A stretch of 64,000 bases of DNA from positions 19,287,712 to 19,351,711 of the forward strand of contig NC_066856.1 in NCBI RefSeq assembly GCF_001640805.2. The letters are read 5' to 3'. The stretch comes from Lates calcarifer. Its lineage: Eukaryota; Chordata; Actinopteri; Centropomidae. This document shows positions 1 through 48,544 of this stretch, piece after piece; the first letter of the stretch is position 1; the number at the start of each line of letters is the position of its first letter. The position numbers and the translations under genes are program-made. The notes under the pieces were generated by a model. It saw nothing but the letters and a program-made list of their open reading frames with translations, was not told the origin of the DNA and searched no databases.

Positions 1-290
1 CTTAGAAAGTTCACAAGCTGAGATTGAACTGAAGCAGCAGCTGTACAGGAAACAAACAACTGAGCCTGATCTGCATTGGTGTAGACCTACACACAGGACG
101 GCTGCAAAACTCATAAGTTACCTATTGAAGGAATAATAACAGAGTGGTGATGTAGAGTTTTTTTTACGAGGTAATACCACAGGTATGCAGCGCTCAGTCA
201 GTCAGTGTGTGTGTGTGTGTGAAGGTCAAATTCCACTTTAAATTCCTTCATCCATCTTGTGCCCAGTTTAGTCAGAGTTCTCCTGGATAA

Positions 291-37250
<36,960 letters not shown>

Positions 37251-37346
37251 CCCCTCCCCTTCTTCAGCCGACATCCCTCCTCCTCTTCTCTCTGAACGTC
37301 GCCCGCCACCAGGAGAGACGGACGGAGGGGTGACATGAGGACGATT

Positions 37347-37391
<45 letters not shown>

Positions 37392-40300
37392 GTGTGTGTT
37401 TGTGGAGGATAAACAACAAGCTGCTGAACAGACGATTGAGCAAACCACAGGAGTGTGCTCCCCCAGTATAGATATCCTTTAACTGTAGGGGGCGCTGCAG
37501 ACCTTGTGGAAGGCGTCACTGCCTGCTGAGCAAAGGTAACTCAACATACTGTCAGTGGACAACACCTTCACCCTCCCTGTGGACTGTTCGACCGGGATGA
37601 TGGTTGTTCTTGAGACTTTAAAGGACGCTGACATCATGCCTGAGTAGCCTTTGACCTTCCCATGCGACTGAATGGGGAGCTGTGGAGAAGTTCTTTGTGT
37701 AGCACATCACTGATTTTCTTACAGGGTGTTCACACGGCGAGTGGTAGATCTGTGGCTCTGCTCTGTCAGTGGTGATGCAGGTGTGTTGTGGCTGCGAATC
37801 AGACATCTCACTGCGCTGTGTTGTTATAGTGCTGGATATTAAGGTAGCATCAGTAGAGGAGGAAAACTTGAGGTTAGTGGATGGATGCAACAGTGAGTCT
37901 CTCAGTGCTGAATCAGAATCACTCTGCAGGCAACTCACGTCGAGTGTTTCCCTCCGATTTGAGCTAGTCTCCACGCTGAGTCAGTGTTTTTCCCAAGTGG
38001 ATAAATGAATAAACTCTAACCAGCTGCTGCGCTGTGGACGGACAAAAAATGATGACAATCATGAGAGAGAAACCTGGTGAATTCTTTGGTTGTCAGTCCA
38101 GAACAATGGTCCCAGATCTCACCCACCGAGACCAGCAGCTGAGTTAGAGCTTTGTTGGCCAAAGATCTGTCTTAAAACAGGATCTGCTGCTACGAGCCAA
38201 AATATGCTGACGATCCAGTTTAATGTTGCTCCTAAAAACATATCTATAACTGGGAAGTTTGTCGATGTTTAAGAATGAGGTGTGAGCTGACGACTTGTTC
38301 AGACATTTGTCAAGCCTCAAAACTGATATCTCTCAGCCTGACGCAGGTTTATTAGACTCACCTGACGCAGTGTGACATACAGTTGTTATCGCACCTTAAG
38401 AAGAGACTCCCGGTTTCCTACTATTCAGGCGTTTAATTGTGAGCAGAGATGATGACGCCGCTGTGATGATTTCAAAATAACCTGGCTCAGTGTGGAAGAA
38501 GTCTGAACCAACCTTTAACTGCTCTGAGCCAAAAGCCAAACGTCAAACTCAGAGTGTGATGCTGCTTGAATCTCAGCTGATGTTTTCTGGACTAACATCC
38601 TGTAGCAAAAACTCAAAGATGGCCTCCTCGCTCCAGATGTCAGATGTTTTATGTCACAAAGCAAAAATACATCAGAGGGAGCCGAAATGTGCTGACCTTG
38701 AAGCGTTCAGCCGTGGCCGACATGCTCGCCGCCCCCACCCAATCGCTGCTCTGTAGGAAACGAACGGACCTGCTGTGACTTGATGACGGTGTTGCTCACA
38801 GTGTGAACACTCATTTCGAGTGCTGCTGCTGAAACACCCCGTATGTCTCTTCCCCATTAGGAGAGAAAAATGCTACACACAAGCCGTTAGTGTCACGGGG
38901 GAAATGAGACATTTTACTCTTGTCATTGTGCTTGCTGCACAGTCGGGTTCAGCTACTGTGGCTACGGTGTCCTGGAAAGGCAAAGGCAGGTTGTAGATAT
39001 TGTATTATTGCTGCAACAGCAACACAATAACAAAAATCTCCACATCATTTCTCACAAGAAGAACTTGGCCGTAGAGTAGATGCCAACCTCTGGAAGTTTT
39101 TACTTTTGCTGCCCTTTGTTCTCTCCACCTTTTACTGTTCTGTGTGCACTGCACTTGTGTAAATACTCACTTTAATGTTAAGGACAGACGACTACGCAAA
39201 ACAGGTGAGAAGACTGAAGAAAAAAATAACAGTCTTGCTTTTTATTTTCCGCCATACCTCTGTAAAATCTGTCCGTTCTTGTAGTTTCTCTCAGATGGGA
39301 GGTTTTTCTGACCCAACGAGCCGAGCGAGGACTTACACACACACGTTTGATTTGGGTTAACACTCCGAGTTTTTACTCTTTTTCTCTGTAGTTCATCACT
39401 GTTTATTTAGTTGTGCATTTTGCATGGTGACATACATGTTTTACCTGTCGTCACTTGTTATGAATTGTAAGTTTAAGGCAATACACTGGCAGGTCTGACT
39501 GTAGGAGCAGGACGACGAGAGAGAAAACTTTCTACATGAGCCCTGAAGCATTTTTCTCACAACTCTGAGCTGTACATTGAAAGATTTGAAATTTCTTTAG
39601 CACCTGGGCTTTTATCCTATAAGTAACAGTCAGATAAGTCACTGGATAACTTCACATTCTCCATTAAATTGACATTTTAGGCATTTTTTTAAAGCTCAAA
39701 CCCAGAGCAGCTTGTGAAGAGCGAGCAGGACGGAGCTTAGAGTCACTTTGAATGCCATTTTCTGTATTTGGGGGGTTGACAGTTAAGTCAGAGATTGTGA
39801 TCAGGCTACGAGAGAGGAAAAGTGCTTCATCTTTTACTTGATATTCTTTATTCGTTCATTGATCTTAAAGGATGCGATAGGTGTAAGCGATGCCGCTTTA
39901 AGGCCAGCTGAAGCCTTTTACATGTGCAGGATGTTCACGTTAATCGACACCCTGTGAATAAAGGTCAGGAGGCAGGGTCAGTTTGAGAAACCTTAGATAA
40001 AAAGATATATATACTGTAAGAATTTTCGTTATGATGATATCTTACTGATCATTTTAGAGAAAGACAAAAAAATAACGTTCACTTATTAAAGCTTAGCTGT
40101 CTTTCTACAGAATAGAGAACATAGCTATAAGAATTTCTAAAAAAAATACAATGTTTTTATTGTGGTATTATTTGTATTTGTATTTCAATTTTTGTACGTA
40201 TCAAGACTGTGAACGTATGTACGGCTGTCAGCCTGTGAGTGTGTGTGTGTGAGTGAGTGCATAGGTGAGCAGGTGTGTGCACAGGTGTGTGACATGCATG

Positions 40301-40420
40301 TGAGTGTATGTTTTCACCTCGTCTGAATCACTGGAATCAGTCAAAAGACAACCTCAATCTGGTAACACACATCTGTGATATTGGAAATTGTACAATAAAT
40401 GTCCTCTCCTTGTACAGCAA
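37251..40420 (+). other. tnik: tnik 3' UTR (inferred extent)
   Basis: About 3.1 kb of non-coding sequence after the stop, with three AATAAA signals in sense (38008-38013, 39957-39962, 40394-40399). The last lies at a change into repeat-rich sequence. A TG array sits at 37350-37384, and a Pumilio-type element TGTAAATA at 39158-39165. The long 3' UTR is inferred from the absence of other genes and from the final signal. Confidence 0.55.
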
Positions 40421-40787
40421 CAACATCTGCTCCGCTCTCTTTCTTCACCTCTGAACTTTACGACCACATTATTAAACCATGAGGTCAAAGTACGTCCACC
40501 AAAGTTCTTGTTTTTACCACTGACGGGCTCAGGTTGTCTTTCTAAGTGTCTGACAACATTCTCTGACAAAGTATATATGTTGTATTTTATAAATATTCCA
40601 TCCAGCAACACCCAAAAGAGGAGATTTACAGGTAAATATTATACAAAACAAACACTTATACATCAGTGGTTGGTCTGCAGATTGACTGATAATGAAAATA
40701 AATGTTAGTTGTGCCCAAATATAGACTATAACAGTGGCAGGGACCATGTTGCTGTTTCTTTTTGATACTGTGATTATATTTTGTGAG

Positions 40788-41250
40788 CAGTAGAAGAAGT
40801 ATTTAGATCTTTTACTGAAATAAAAATACTAATATACTATTAATTATTATATCTTATCACTGATTCATTAATGTAGAATTAGGACTTTGCTGTTATTTGT
40901 TGAATTGGGTTAGTTTTAATGATTTTATATCAGGCTGCAAAGTTCATAATGGATGATTGGTTGAATAATTGTTTGTTTAATCATTTGGTCCATCCAACAG
41001 CCCAGACTATAAAATTATTATAATTAAATCACATGAAGCTGGAACTATGAAATGTGCATTTCACATAAATGATTTTCTTTCAGTTGACTAATAATCCAGC
41101 TGTAGTTGTCAGGTAGTTTAATTCATAATGAAGCATCATATTTTATTTATCTTCATATGTTTGTAAAATAACTAGTGGAGTAAAACGGTGAATATTTCCA
41201 GGTGAAATGTAGTGAAGTGGAGGTAGAAAGTTAAGTTTGTACTGCGTTAG
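40788..41250. mobile_element. degenerate copy of a common teleost non-autonomous repeat
   Basis: Starts with GCAGTAGAAGAAGTATTTAG and contains GCATCATATTTTAT, AACTAGTGGAGTAAAA and GAAATGTAGTGAAGT. I recall these words from a very common fish DNA-transposon-like repeat. The second half shares GAAATGTAGTGAAGT with 63760-63930. The family name is not certain. Confidence 0.5.
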
Positions 41251-41452
41251 CTGTGGTATTGATACTTTTACTTATTTTTACTTTTACGTATATTTGTACA
41301 ACAATTCATACTCATTAAATGGTGATAATAAGGGTGATAATGGTGTAAAAGGTGGTGTGGACGCTCCAGCTCGTTCTCGAGACCCAAAAAGACGCCTCCT
41401 GCCCGCCCTGAAACCCTCCGGACGCCCCGTATTTAGGAAACGGTGCTCTCCC

Positions 41453-41485
41453 GGGTTGCCAGGTTTGCCTCAGACCTGGCAACCC
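41453..41485. promoter_or_regulatory. 12-bp perfect inverted repeat with RFX-like half-sites
   Basis: GGGTTGCCAGGT (41453-41464) and its exact complement ACCTGGCAACCC (41474-41485) flank 9 bases. GTTGCC/GGCAAC are RFX X-box half-sites, though spaced more widely than the classical element. It lies about 100 bases before the GC-rich start region of eif5a2. Confidence 0.5.
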
Positions 41486-41518
41486 TTTCTGCCAGGCTGC
41501 CACCGGAACACATAAACA

Positions 41519-41620
41519 CCGCCCCCTCCCTCTCCTCCACTCCCCCTCCCCCCTTCCTCTACGGATGCTGCAGTAAAGTTGGCCGCGCGTGCGCACTCTC
41601 GGTCCTCTTTTTCTTGGAAG
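41519..41620 (+). promoter_or_regulatory. eif5a2: eif5a2 core promoter and non-coding first exon
   Basis: A GC box (CCGCCCC, 41519-41525) is followed by a perfect NRF1-type site (TGCGCACGCGCG on the minus strand, 41584-41595) and a pyrimidine-rich stretch ending TTGGAAG before a consensus gtaagt donor at 41621. A non-coding first exon ending at 41620 agrees with the known gene structure. The next 600 bases stay CpG-rich. The transcription start is inferred, probably shortly after 41595. Confidence 0.6.
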
Positions 41621-43331
41621 GTAAGTGTGGCATGGCGCGTGTTTCTGCCTTGGGGGGATAAACGGAGGACTTAACTGCTTTTTAAGTGAACTCTTAACGG
41701 ATTCAGAGGTACTAAAGTAGTCGTGGAGCGGTTCGGGAAGCCGTGGAAGTAGTTATGTATTTTCTCGGCGGTTGTAATCGGTGGCAGGGCACGGGCAGGG
41801 TGTGGGTGTCCGTGTTCGAGCTAACGTTACCAGGCTGAATCAAAGGGACATGCGGCCTGCAGCGGCGCGGTCCGTGGAAGTCGCCTGTCATTCTCCGCGC
41901 TAATGTCCGCGCTTTTCCCGCGTTCTTCACCTCCTCCGACGGTTTAATCTTCATCGTTAACGCTTAATAACGGCAAACACGACCGGTGCTGTCGACCGAG
42001 CGTCCGATCTCCTGCTTTTATTTGGACGGAGCTGAATGGACGTGCTAGCGTGACTAGCCGCTTTAGCATCGCGTTAGCTAGCACAATCGGATAACGGTAC
42101 TCGCTGTTCGTGAAGGAACGACACACGTTGGCCGCTCGTAAACCTCCCCGCACAGTTAGCTTATCCCACCCAAAAAAGTTGAGTTAAAACGAATGAATTG
42201 AACCGAAACCCGGAGATAATTTAAGCTAATCACGGCGTGTTTAGCGTAATTGTTAGCTGGTTTTCTACCGTTATCTGGCGCTGCTGCACTTGTAAACTCC
42301 AGGCCGTTTAACTTGTTAAATCCTGTGCTAATGTTTTAAATCTAGCTCTAATTATTAATTTTAACGCCCCTAATTGAATTAATGTTGAATTAATAATCTC
42401 AGAGGTGCTGTCGTGTATTGTGTCAGTCCAATAGCTAATGTGAGTTTTAATGGGCTGTGAAGTTAATGTTTGCTAACAGATTAGTGGCGCAGCCGTCCAG
42501 CCTCGTGTTGAGCCGGGATATTTATCCATGCTGTCACGTTTCGGTGTCGCTTCAGAGTTTGTGTTCAATATTTTACAATATTTTTTTTTTTTTTCATAAT
42601 TTAATTCAACTGCGGGACACATCGGAAGGATGACACTTATTTCCTGAGATCTCGCGATATCGATTAACGAGGCAGCGCACAGTGGGGCCCTGGAAAGGCT
42701 GCTGCAGTCCCGAGCGAAGCCAGGGACAGGGCCCAGACTGTTATTTAACACACCAAGTTTTAGCCAAATTAACAACTTAGATTGGTTATTTTCGTGGGGC
42801 CATTACGTGACAACTTTTGTACTGCATGTTTCCTAGCAACAGAAGTCCCAAAAATTGGGGATTGGGGAATCTGACTTGCAGAATGTTACTGATTTATTCA
42901 AAGTCGAATTAGTTGGTCTTTGTCACATTTCTTAATGCATTCTGCACTGTCATGTACACTAGTTTGTGTAGCTAGCTAGCCACAAATGGCTTACCTGTAA
43001 AGGCCAATTAAAGGATTAGACAGGTGGTGGTTTAATTTCCAGCTGAAGAAAAGACCAAAACCAATGAGACGTCAGGGGCCTCATTTCTTTGTGAAATCTA
43101 TTCTTTGTCTGTAGGTGTAAAATAAAAAAAATGAGCCAAGAGTTTCACTTAAAAAGGCTCAGTAAGCCACTTTAAAAATCAGGATGCTGCAGCAAAACAA
43201 GAAATATTTTGTCTTGACTTCAGCATTTGATCCTTAGTGCTCAGGGTGATGCTAATTAAAACCCTTCAGTGTTTGACAGTAAGGTAATTAACCCGTCAAT
43301 GTCTTCCACAGCGCCCCTGACCCATCGCACC

Positions 43332-45668
43332 ATGGCAGATCCCGATTGTGACTTCCAGACTGGCGAGTCTGGCGCCTCCGCCACCTACCCCATGCAGTGC
43401 TCTGCCCTGCGTAAGAACGGCTATGTGGTGCTGAAGGGACGTCCTTGCAAAATCGTGGAGATGTCCACCTCCAAGACCGGCAAGCACGGGCATGCTAAGG
43501 TAAAATTATACTTAAAGTGTGGCTGTAAAGCCTCTTTAAACTGAGAGCTGTTGTACGTGGCAGTGCACAGTTTTAAATGGAGTTTAGGGCGAAGAGGCAC
43601 AGCTCAGATCTCCAGGATCAGATTTCAAACAAGTCTGATCCACGTAGTCTGAAGTGTTGGCTCTGGTAGTGCACGGTCTCCTTATCTTTTTCTTTAAACA
43701 CCAGGGTGCTCCCACATGTACTATGGCCTCCTGTGTAGTTTGGTCTCAGCAAATGGAAAAATGAGTATTCTGCCTGTAAAATGCCAAAGTTGTCATCAGA
43801 TATTTGGTGATGGAATGACGCGCTCTGCACAGATTTCCTCTGACAGGTTAAATGGTTGACATCACTTTGGTAGTAAACTAAACGTTCCTCTGCAGGTTAA
43901 CCTGGTTGGTATCGACATCTTCACCAACAAGAAGTATGAAGATATGTGCCCCTCCACCCACAACATGGATGTCCCTGACATCAAGAGGCTAGACTACCAG
44001 GTACGCCATCGATCCAAAACATCTCTGGAACTTTCTACCACCCCAGTGTCACAGCAGTCAAACTTAAAGAATGCATAACTTAATTAGAAACAACATGTGA
44101 CCGCTGCAACGCTCGGGTCACAGTTATGTTGAGCCCTAAAATTCAACTTGAGGATGTTGGGAATGAAAAAAATCTCTAAAGCTGATTTAATATCCACTTG
44201 TTAATGTCTTGTGGACGTATTTCCGCTGTAGAAGTTATGACTAAATATTGCTATCAGAAGATAAAGTGAGAGTTTTGTGCTAAGAATTTACTTAAAGCAG
44301 AACATGTGCCAGTTAATCTGAATAGGTACATTTATTAGTCATCTTATCTATGATACTGTATCAGTGTTAACCACAAAATACACAGAACTGGTAGTTTATT
44401 TGTTGGAGTGTGTGGTCTGTTTGGCTCAATATTTAGTCTCAGGTCTCTTGACATTAGAAACCGCTGTATGTCAGGTTTCCTCTAACTAGGTATGCATCTA
44501 TTTTCACTGTTCATCTGTTGATGATTTCCTCAATGAATCAGTGGTTTGGTTTTTAAAATGTCAGACTAAAACTCAGATCTGGTTTACAGTGAAACAAAAC
44601 AGAAGAATGAAACTTAAAAAATGACTAAAATCATAAGAATTGTTGTTTTTCTTTGTTAGCCATTAAACACAAACACAAAATCAATAATAATTGTCATCTA
44701 TTACCAGTGAAAACAGCTGTCTCAGAGCCTTATGAGAGATGGATGTTGTGTAGTAAACACAGGACAAGTGAGGTGACATTAAGTGGAAGGAGTGGCTAAG
44801 CATCAGGAAGTGAGCAATTTCTTAATATCTGCTGAAAGTGCTTAGTGTAAAGTCTGTTAAAGCAGCCAGTACACACGAGGCTGAGCTCGTTTCACTTCAG
44901 CAAAACCACACACTCCTGCGTGAAATTAGCCTGACCAAGACTGGCATCGAAACCTCAGACGCTCATAAACACAGAATGTTCTACTCTTTAAAAAAGCAGA
45001 GCTTCTGGACAGAGCTGAATTAAAGTGAGCATTAGTCAAGTTGTTCAGCTGTGTAACTTCCTCCAGCTGCAGTCCGACTTATTTTCACTGCTCATCGTCA
45101 CATTCTCGCCTGTCCTTGTAAAATCTCTCAGCCTGTCTCACCAGCTTTCGATCTCTTGCTTTAGTAATGGCAGCACCACATTGACGTGTAATAATTTAGT
45201 GTTTACTGCACAACAGAAGAGACATTAGGGGACCATGGACCAGAGGAAATATCTGACAGGGTTACGCTGCAGTTATCAGGGTTTGACATTTTTGGAAAAC
45301 ATGACATGAGAACTGAACAGGTTTGAGGTCTAACACTGGAGGACGACTTATCTGGTTTTCTGATTGTGTCTTCACCTTCCCAGCTGGTCAACATCTCTGA
45401 AAACTACATGTCCTTGATGTCCGACAACGGCGACGTCAGGGAGGACCTGCGTGTCCCTGAAAACGAAGTCGGCAAGGAAATCGAGGCAAAGTTTGAGGCG
45501 GGTGAAGACTTCCTGGTGAGTTCAGGGCTTTTAGAATTCTTAGCTTCGCGTCTCAAATGTATAAAAATGTGAAGATGACTGACTCTGACGTTTCCTCCGC
45601 AGGTCACCGTGATTTCTGCCATGGGGGAGGAATGTGCTATCGCTACCAAGGTTTTGACCAGCAAATAG
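43332..45668 (+). CDS. eif5a2: eukaryotic translation initiation factor 5A-2
   Basis: Coding exons are 43332-43499, 43896-44000, 45384-45515 and 45603-45668, giving 156 residues, the usual length for the family. The protein binds the ribosome near the P/E site and helps elongation through difficult peptide bonds and termination. It is cytosolic and needs hypusine. The hypusination loop [11 protein letters not shown] is intact, with the modified lysine at residue 51. The N-terminal SH3-like half and C-terminal OB-fold half are both complete, ending KVLTSK. The start ATG sits in CACCATGGCA, a near-perfect Kozak context, just after an acceptor at 43311, so the 5' UTR is split by the 41621-43311 intron. 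The second half ([18 protein letters not shown]) is more diverged than in mammals. Assignment to EIF5A2 rather than EIF5A rests on synteny. Confidence 0.93.
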
Positions 45669-46780
45669 GGAGACGGACTTTGCTGCCCAGGCAACAAGCA
45701 CCACCCACAACCAGTCTCTTGCATTCTCATTGGTTCTGTCACCAAAGCGTCGGCCTTCACAGACAACCTCAATCATTCTGTTGTGATTTTTCTCTTCATC
45801 ATTGATCTTTTTATTTTCTCCCCTCTTTTCGTTTCTCTTTTCCATTGCTGTTGGGAATGTTCCACTGCAGCTTGCTGCGTGGTCCTCTGCCTGATCACTG
45901 AGGTTTTGTTTGGTAACAATCTACTTTATATAAAACAACTTCAAAAATAATGATCAGTTGCTCATTCCTGCTTATTTTTGCCTTCAACGTGTTGGTTTTG
46001 CCACTCACATTCCTGAATGTTTAAATAACAACGGGATTCAGCTTTTGTATGATTATTTTTTTATATTCTTTAGATTGAATATAGCAGGTCTAAAGCCTTT
46101 TAGAGGGAAGGGAGGGGGAGGGCGGCAGTTTTTTCAGTTGTTAAAGCAGTGGGAGGGAGGGTTGCCCCTGTAGATACTAAATTCTGGTTTAGGTTGTCCC
46201 TCTAGCAGCCATACCGCTTTCCAGCATGGCCTATGCTCTGGTTCCTGAGTGTATTGGGTGCGACAAGGTCCGTTTTTTTTTTTTTTTCTTCTAATCGCTG
46301 GGATTGATGCTGGCTAGCACTTAAGAGCACTTGAGGTCCACTCCAGCATGTCAAAGCTCTAAAACCAAGAAAAGAGAAGTGTTTATTTTTTTCTCTCTCT
46401 TCCCCCCCCTCCAAGAACAGAAACAAACTTCAGTGATTTACCCTCGTGATGCCAGTCTCTTGTCTGTGTAGAAGTTTGAGGGGCGTGAGGGTCCTGTGCG
46501 CTCACACCTCTCGTTCACCGGGGCAGCCGAGGGCTCGCCCCCCTCCGGCTCGCCCCGGCCATCCCCCCAGTGCTAAAGGAGTATTTTGTTTTGAGAGGCG
46601 TGAGTGTGAAGCGGTGTGGGCCTCCGAAATGTGGGAGGCGGTTTGCAGTGAGGTGTGTGTTTCTTTTTGAGGGACTCAATCGGGTTGGGGAGGGTGGTAG
46701 AGTTGCAAACTTTTTGTTCACTCGAGGCCTTTGTCACCTGACTGGAGATGGCAAAAATAAAACGATGAAACAAATGGACA
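45669..46780 (+). other. eif5a2: eif5a2 3' UTR
   Basis: About 1.1 kb of non-coding sequence after TAG, ending near the AATAAA at 46756-46761. It includes a long T run near 46275 and a GC-rich, proline-like patch at 46490-46570 that has no supported coding role. Confidence 0.6.
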
Positions 46781-48072
46781 AAAACTGCAAACTATGTCTG
46801 TCTGGTTTTGTTTCTAGAATGAAGCTGGTCGTCAGGTGAAGACGTCATTCAGAGCTTATGAACACACGAGGGTGGATGTGCAGTGCTAAAAACATGAAAT
46901 CTATTGTGTAGTTTAGTGTGCTCAAAACTGAGGAGACTTGTTCTGCTCAAGATTTATTCATACGTCATCAGCTCAGCGGTTAAATCTACACTACCTGTAA
47001 TTATAAAGCTCTCACGCCTTTTTGCCAAATCAGCCTGTTTTCTACTGTTAAAAACACAAAGCAAAAGCCTGACTTTAGATTTTTCATTTGAGGTAAAGTG
47101 TCATTGATATTTTCCCATAATATTCAAGTGTTTCCTTTTTACTGATTATTAATTAACAGAAAGTGGTAACTACATCATTCACTGCAGTTTTGTGTCTTTG
47201 TCCCTGGTGTTTAGCTGCTGTTGTGGTTGAAAACGTCACCTGAAATTGGGCTTCTTTCACAGAGAGAAAGACGGACTGAAGCTTCCTGCCACACTCCTCA
47301 AATATATACAAATATAATAGAAGGCGCTGGGCAAAATCTAGAAAACCAGAGGAAACGTGTGGTGAAGGTTTTCTCACATCAGCTGCCAGATGAAACTGAT
47401 TTAATGCAGGTTTACACTGGAGGAAAAGAAACATAACATTAGCACTAACATGATGCTTCATATAGAGTATATATTGTAATAATAACAGTTTCCACTGATT
47501 TATCATCTGTTAAAACAGCTTCACATCAAGTTATTTTACTGTTTAGACCTGATTTAGTTTGGGGAAAAGCAACATACACTTATAGTTGGAGTCTCCAGGT
47601 GACATGAGCGACAGAAACTACTGAAAAAGAAAAAGAAACCATCAACAGTTGCAGGATAAACTCTGGGTCCTGGGTTCTGTTCCTGCAGATAAAAGTAGTG
47701 AAGGACAAACAAAATGGATGCTCAAAGAGTCACTTCAGTTGCTGCACTTTTCCTCCTACAGCATCTCTGGTGTGTGTGTGTGTTTGAAGCCATGGCAGCG
47801 CAGACGAACAGACACACCCTGCAATGAACGTCTCTAATGTGAAGATGATTCATTCACTTGTGCCCGCCTGCATATCTGCACACTGAGCCACACATGGCAG
47901 CACAATGGAAAGAAGGATGCATGTTGTTTTTTTTCCTTTCTCTCTGTCTGTATCGTCTGACCTGCTACGGTTTCTCTGACTCATCAGGAGGGATTTTATT
48001 TTCTCTCAGTGTGGTCATAGAAATGCAGCTGAATGAATGCAGCTGGTATGAAGGCCCGAGCAGAGCGGGGAT

Positions 48073-48109
<37 letters not shown>

Positions 48110-48440
48110 AGGTCGCCAATGATTAACCAGGCTCAGCAGGTTTATTATCAGGGTGTGTTTGAGCTGTAGTTGACCTTAGGACTTGCATCATCCGACCAGA
48201 CAGCTGCTGAAACAACAACAGGCCAAACTTCAACTCTAAAGTGCTTTGTTTACAGACAAAACTTAGCTGAAGAGTGGTGACATTTAAATGTAAGTGTTGG
48301 TATTGCAGGTTAAGTGGATGCAGTAAAGCCAAGAAAAACATCTCAGAGTTAAATAGGAGTTCTACAGTGCCAGCAATGTGCAAACAGCTCGTTAAATCCA
48401 GCCATTTTCCAGATTTATGTGTGGAAATGTTTATTTCTGC
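46781..48440. other. intergenic, eif5a2 to rpl22l1
   Basis: No gene seen on either strand. It contains a TG array at 48074-48106. Short ORFs (for example minus 47153-47506) lack splice or homology support. Confidence 0.6.
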
Positions 48441-48456
48441 TGTGACACTGGCGTCG

Positions 48457-48544
48457 CCATATATGGCAAGGGCGTTCCATGCAGCGCGTACTACGTCACG
48501 CCTGCGTCATCTCCGCTTCTCCCTTTCCCGTCCGAGCTCTCAAC
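48457..48544 (+). promoter_or_regulatory. rpl22l1: rpl22l1 promoter: CArG box and 5' TOP-like start
   Basis: A perfect CArG/SRF consensus CCATATATGG lies at 48457-48466. About 50 bases later comes a pyrimidine stretch (CTTCTCCCTTTCCCG, 48516-48530) of the kind that begins ribosomal-protein mRNAs (5' TOP), followed by a short leader to the ATG at 48545. The exact start is inferred. Confidence 0.55.

Noticed and set aside
44001..45383. Possible C/D snoRNA in the eif5a2 intron (TGATGAT near 44518)
   Set aside because: No matching D box at a suitable distance and no terminal stem.
47153..47506. 117-codon minus-strand ORF between eif5a2 and rpl22l1
   Set aside because: AT-rich, no recognised domain, no splice or poly(A) context.
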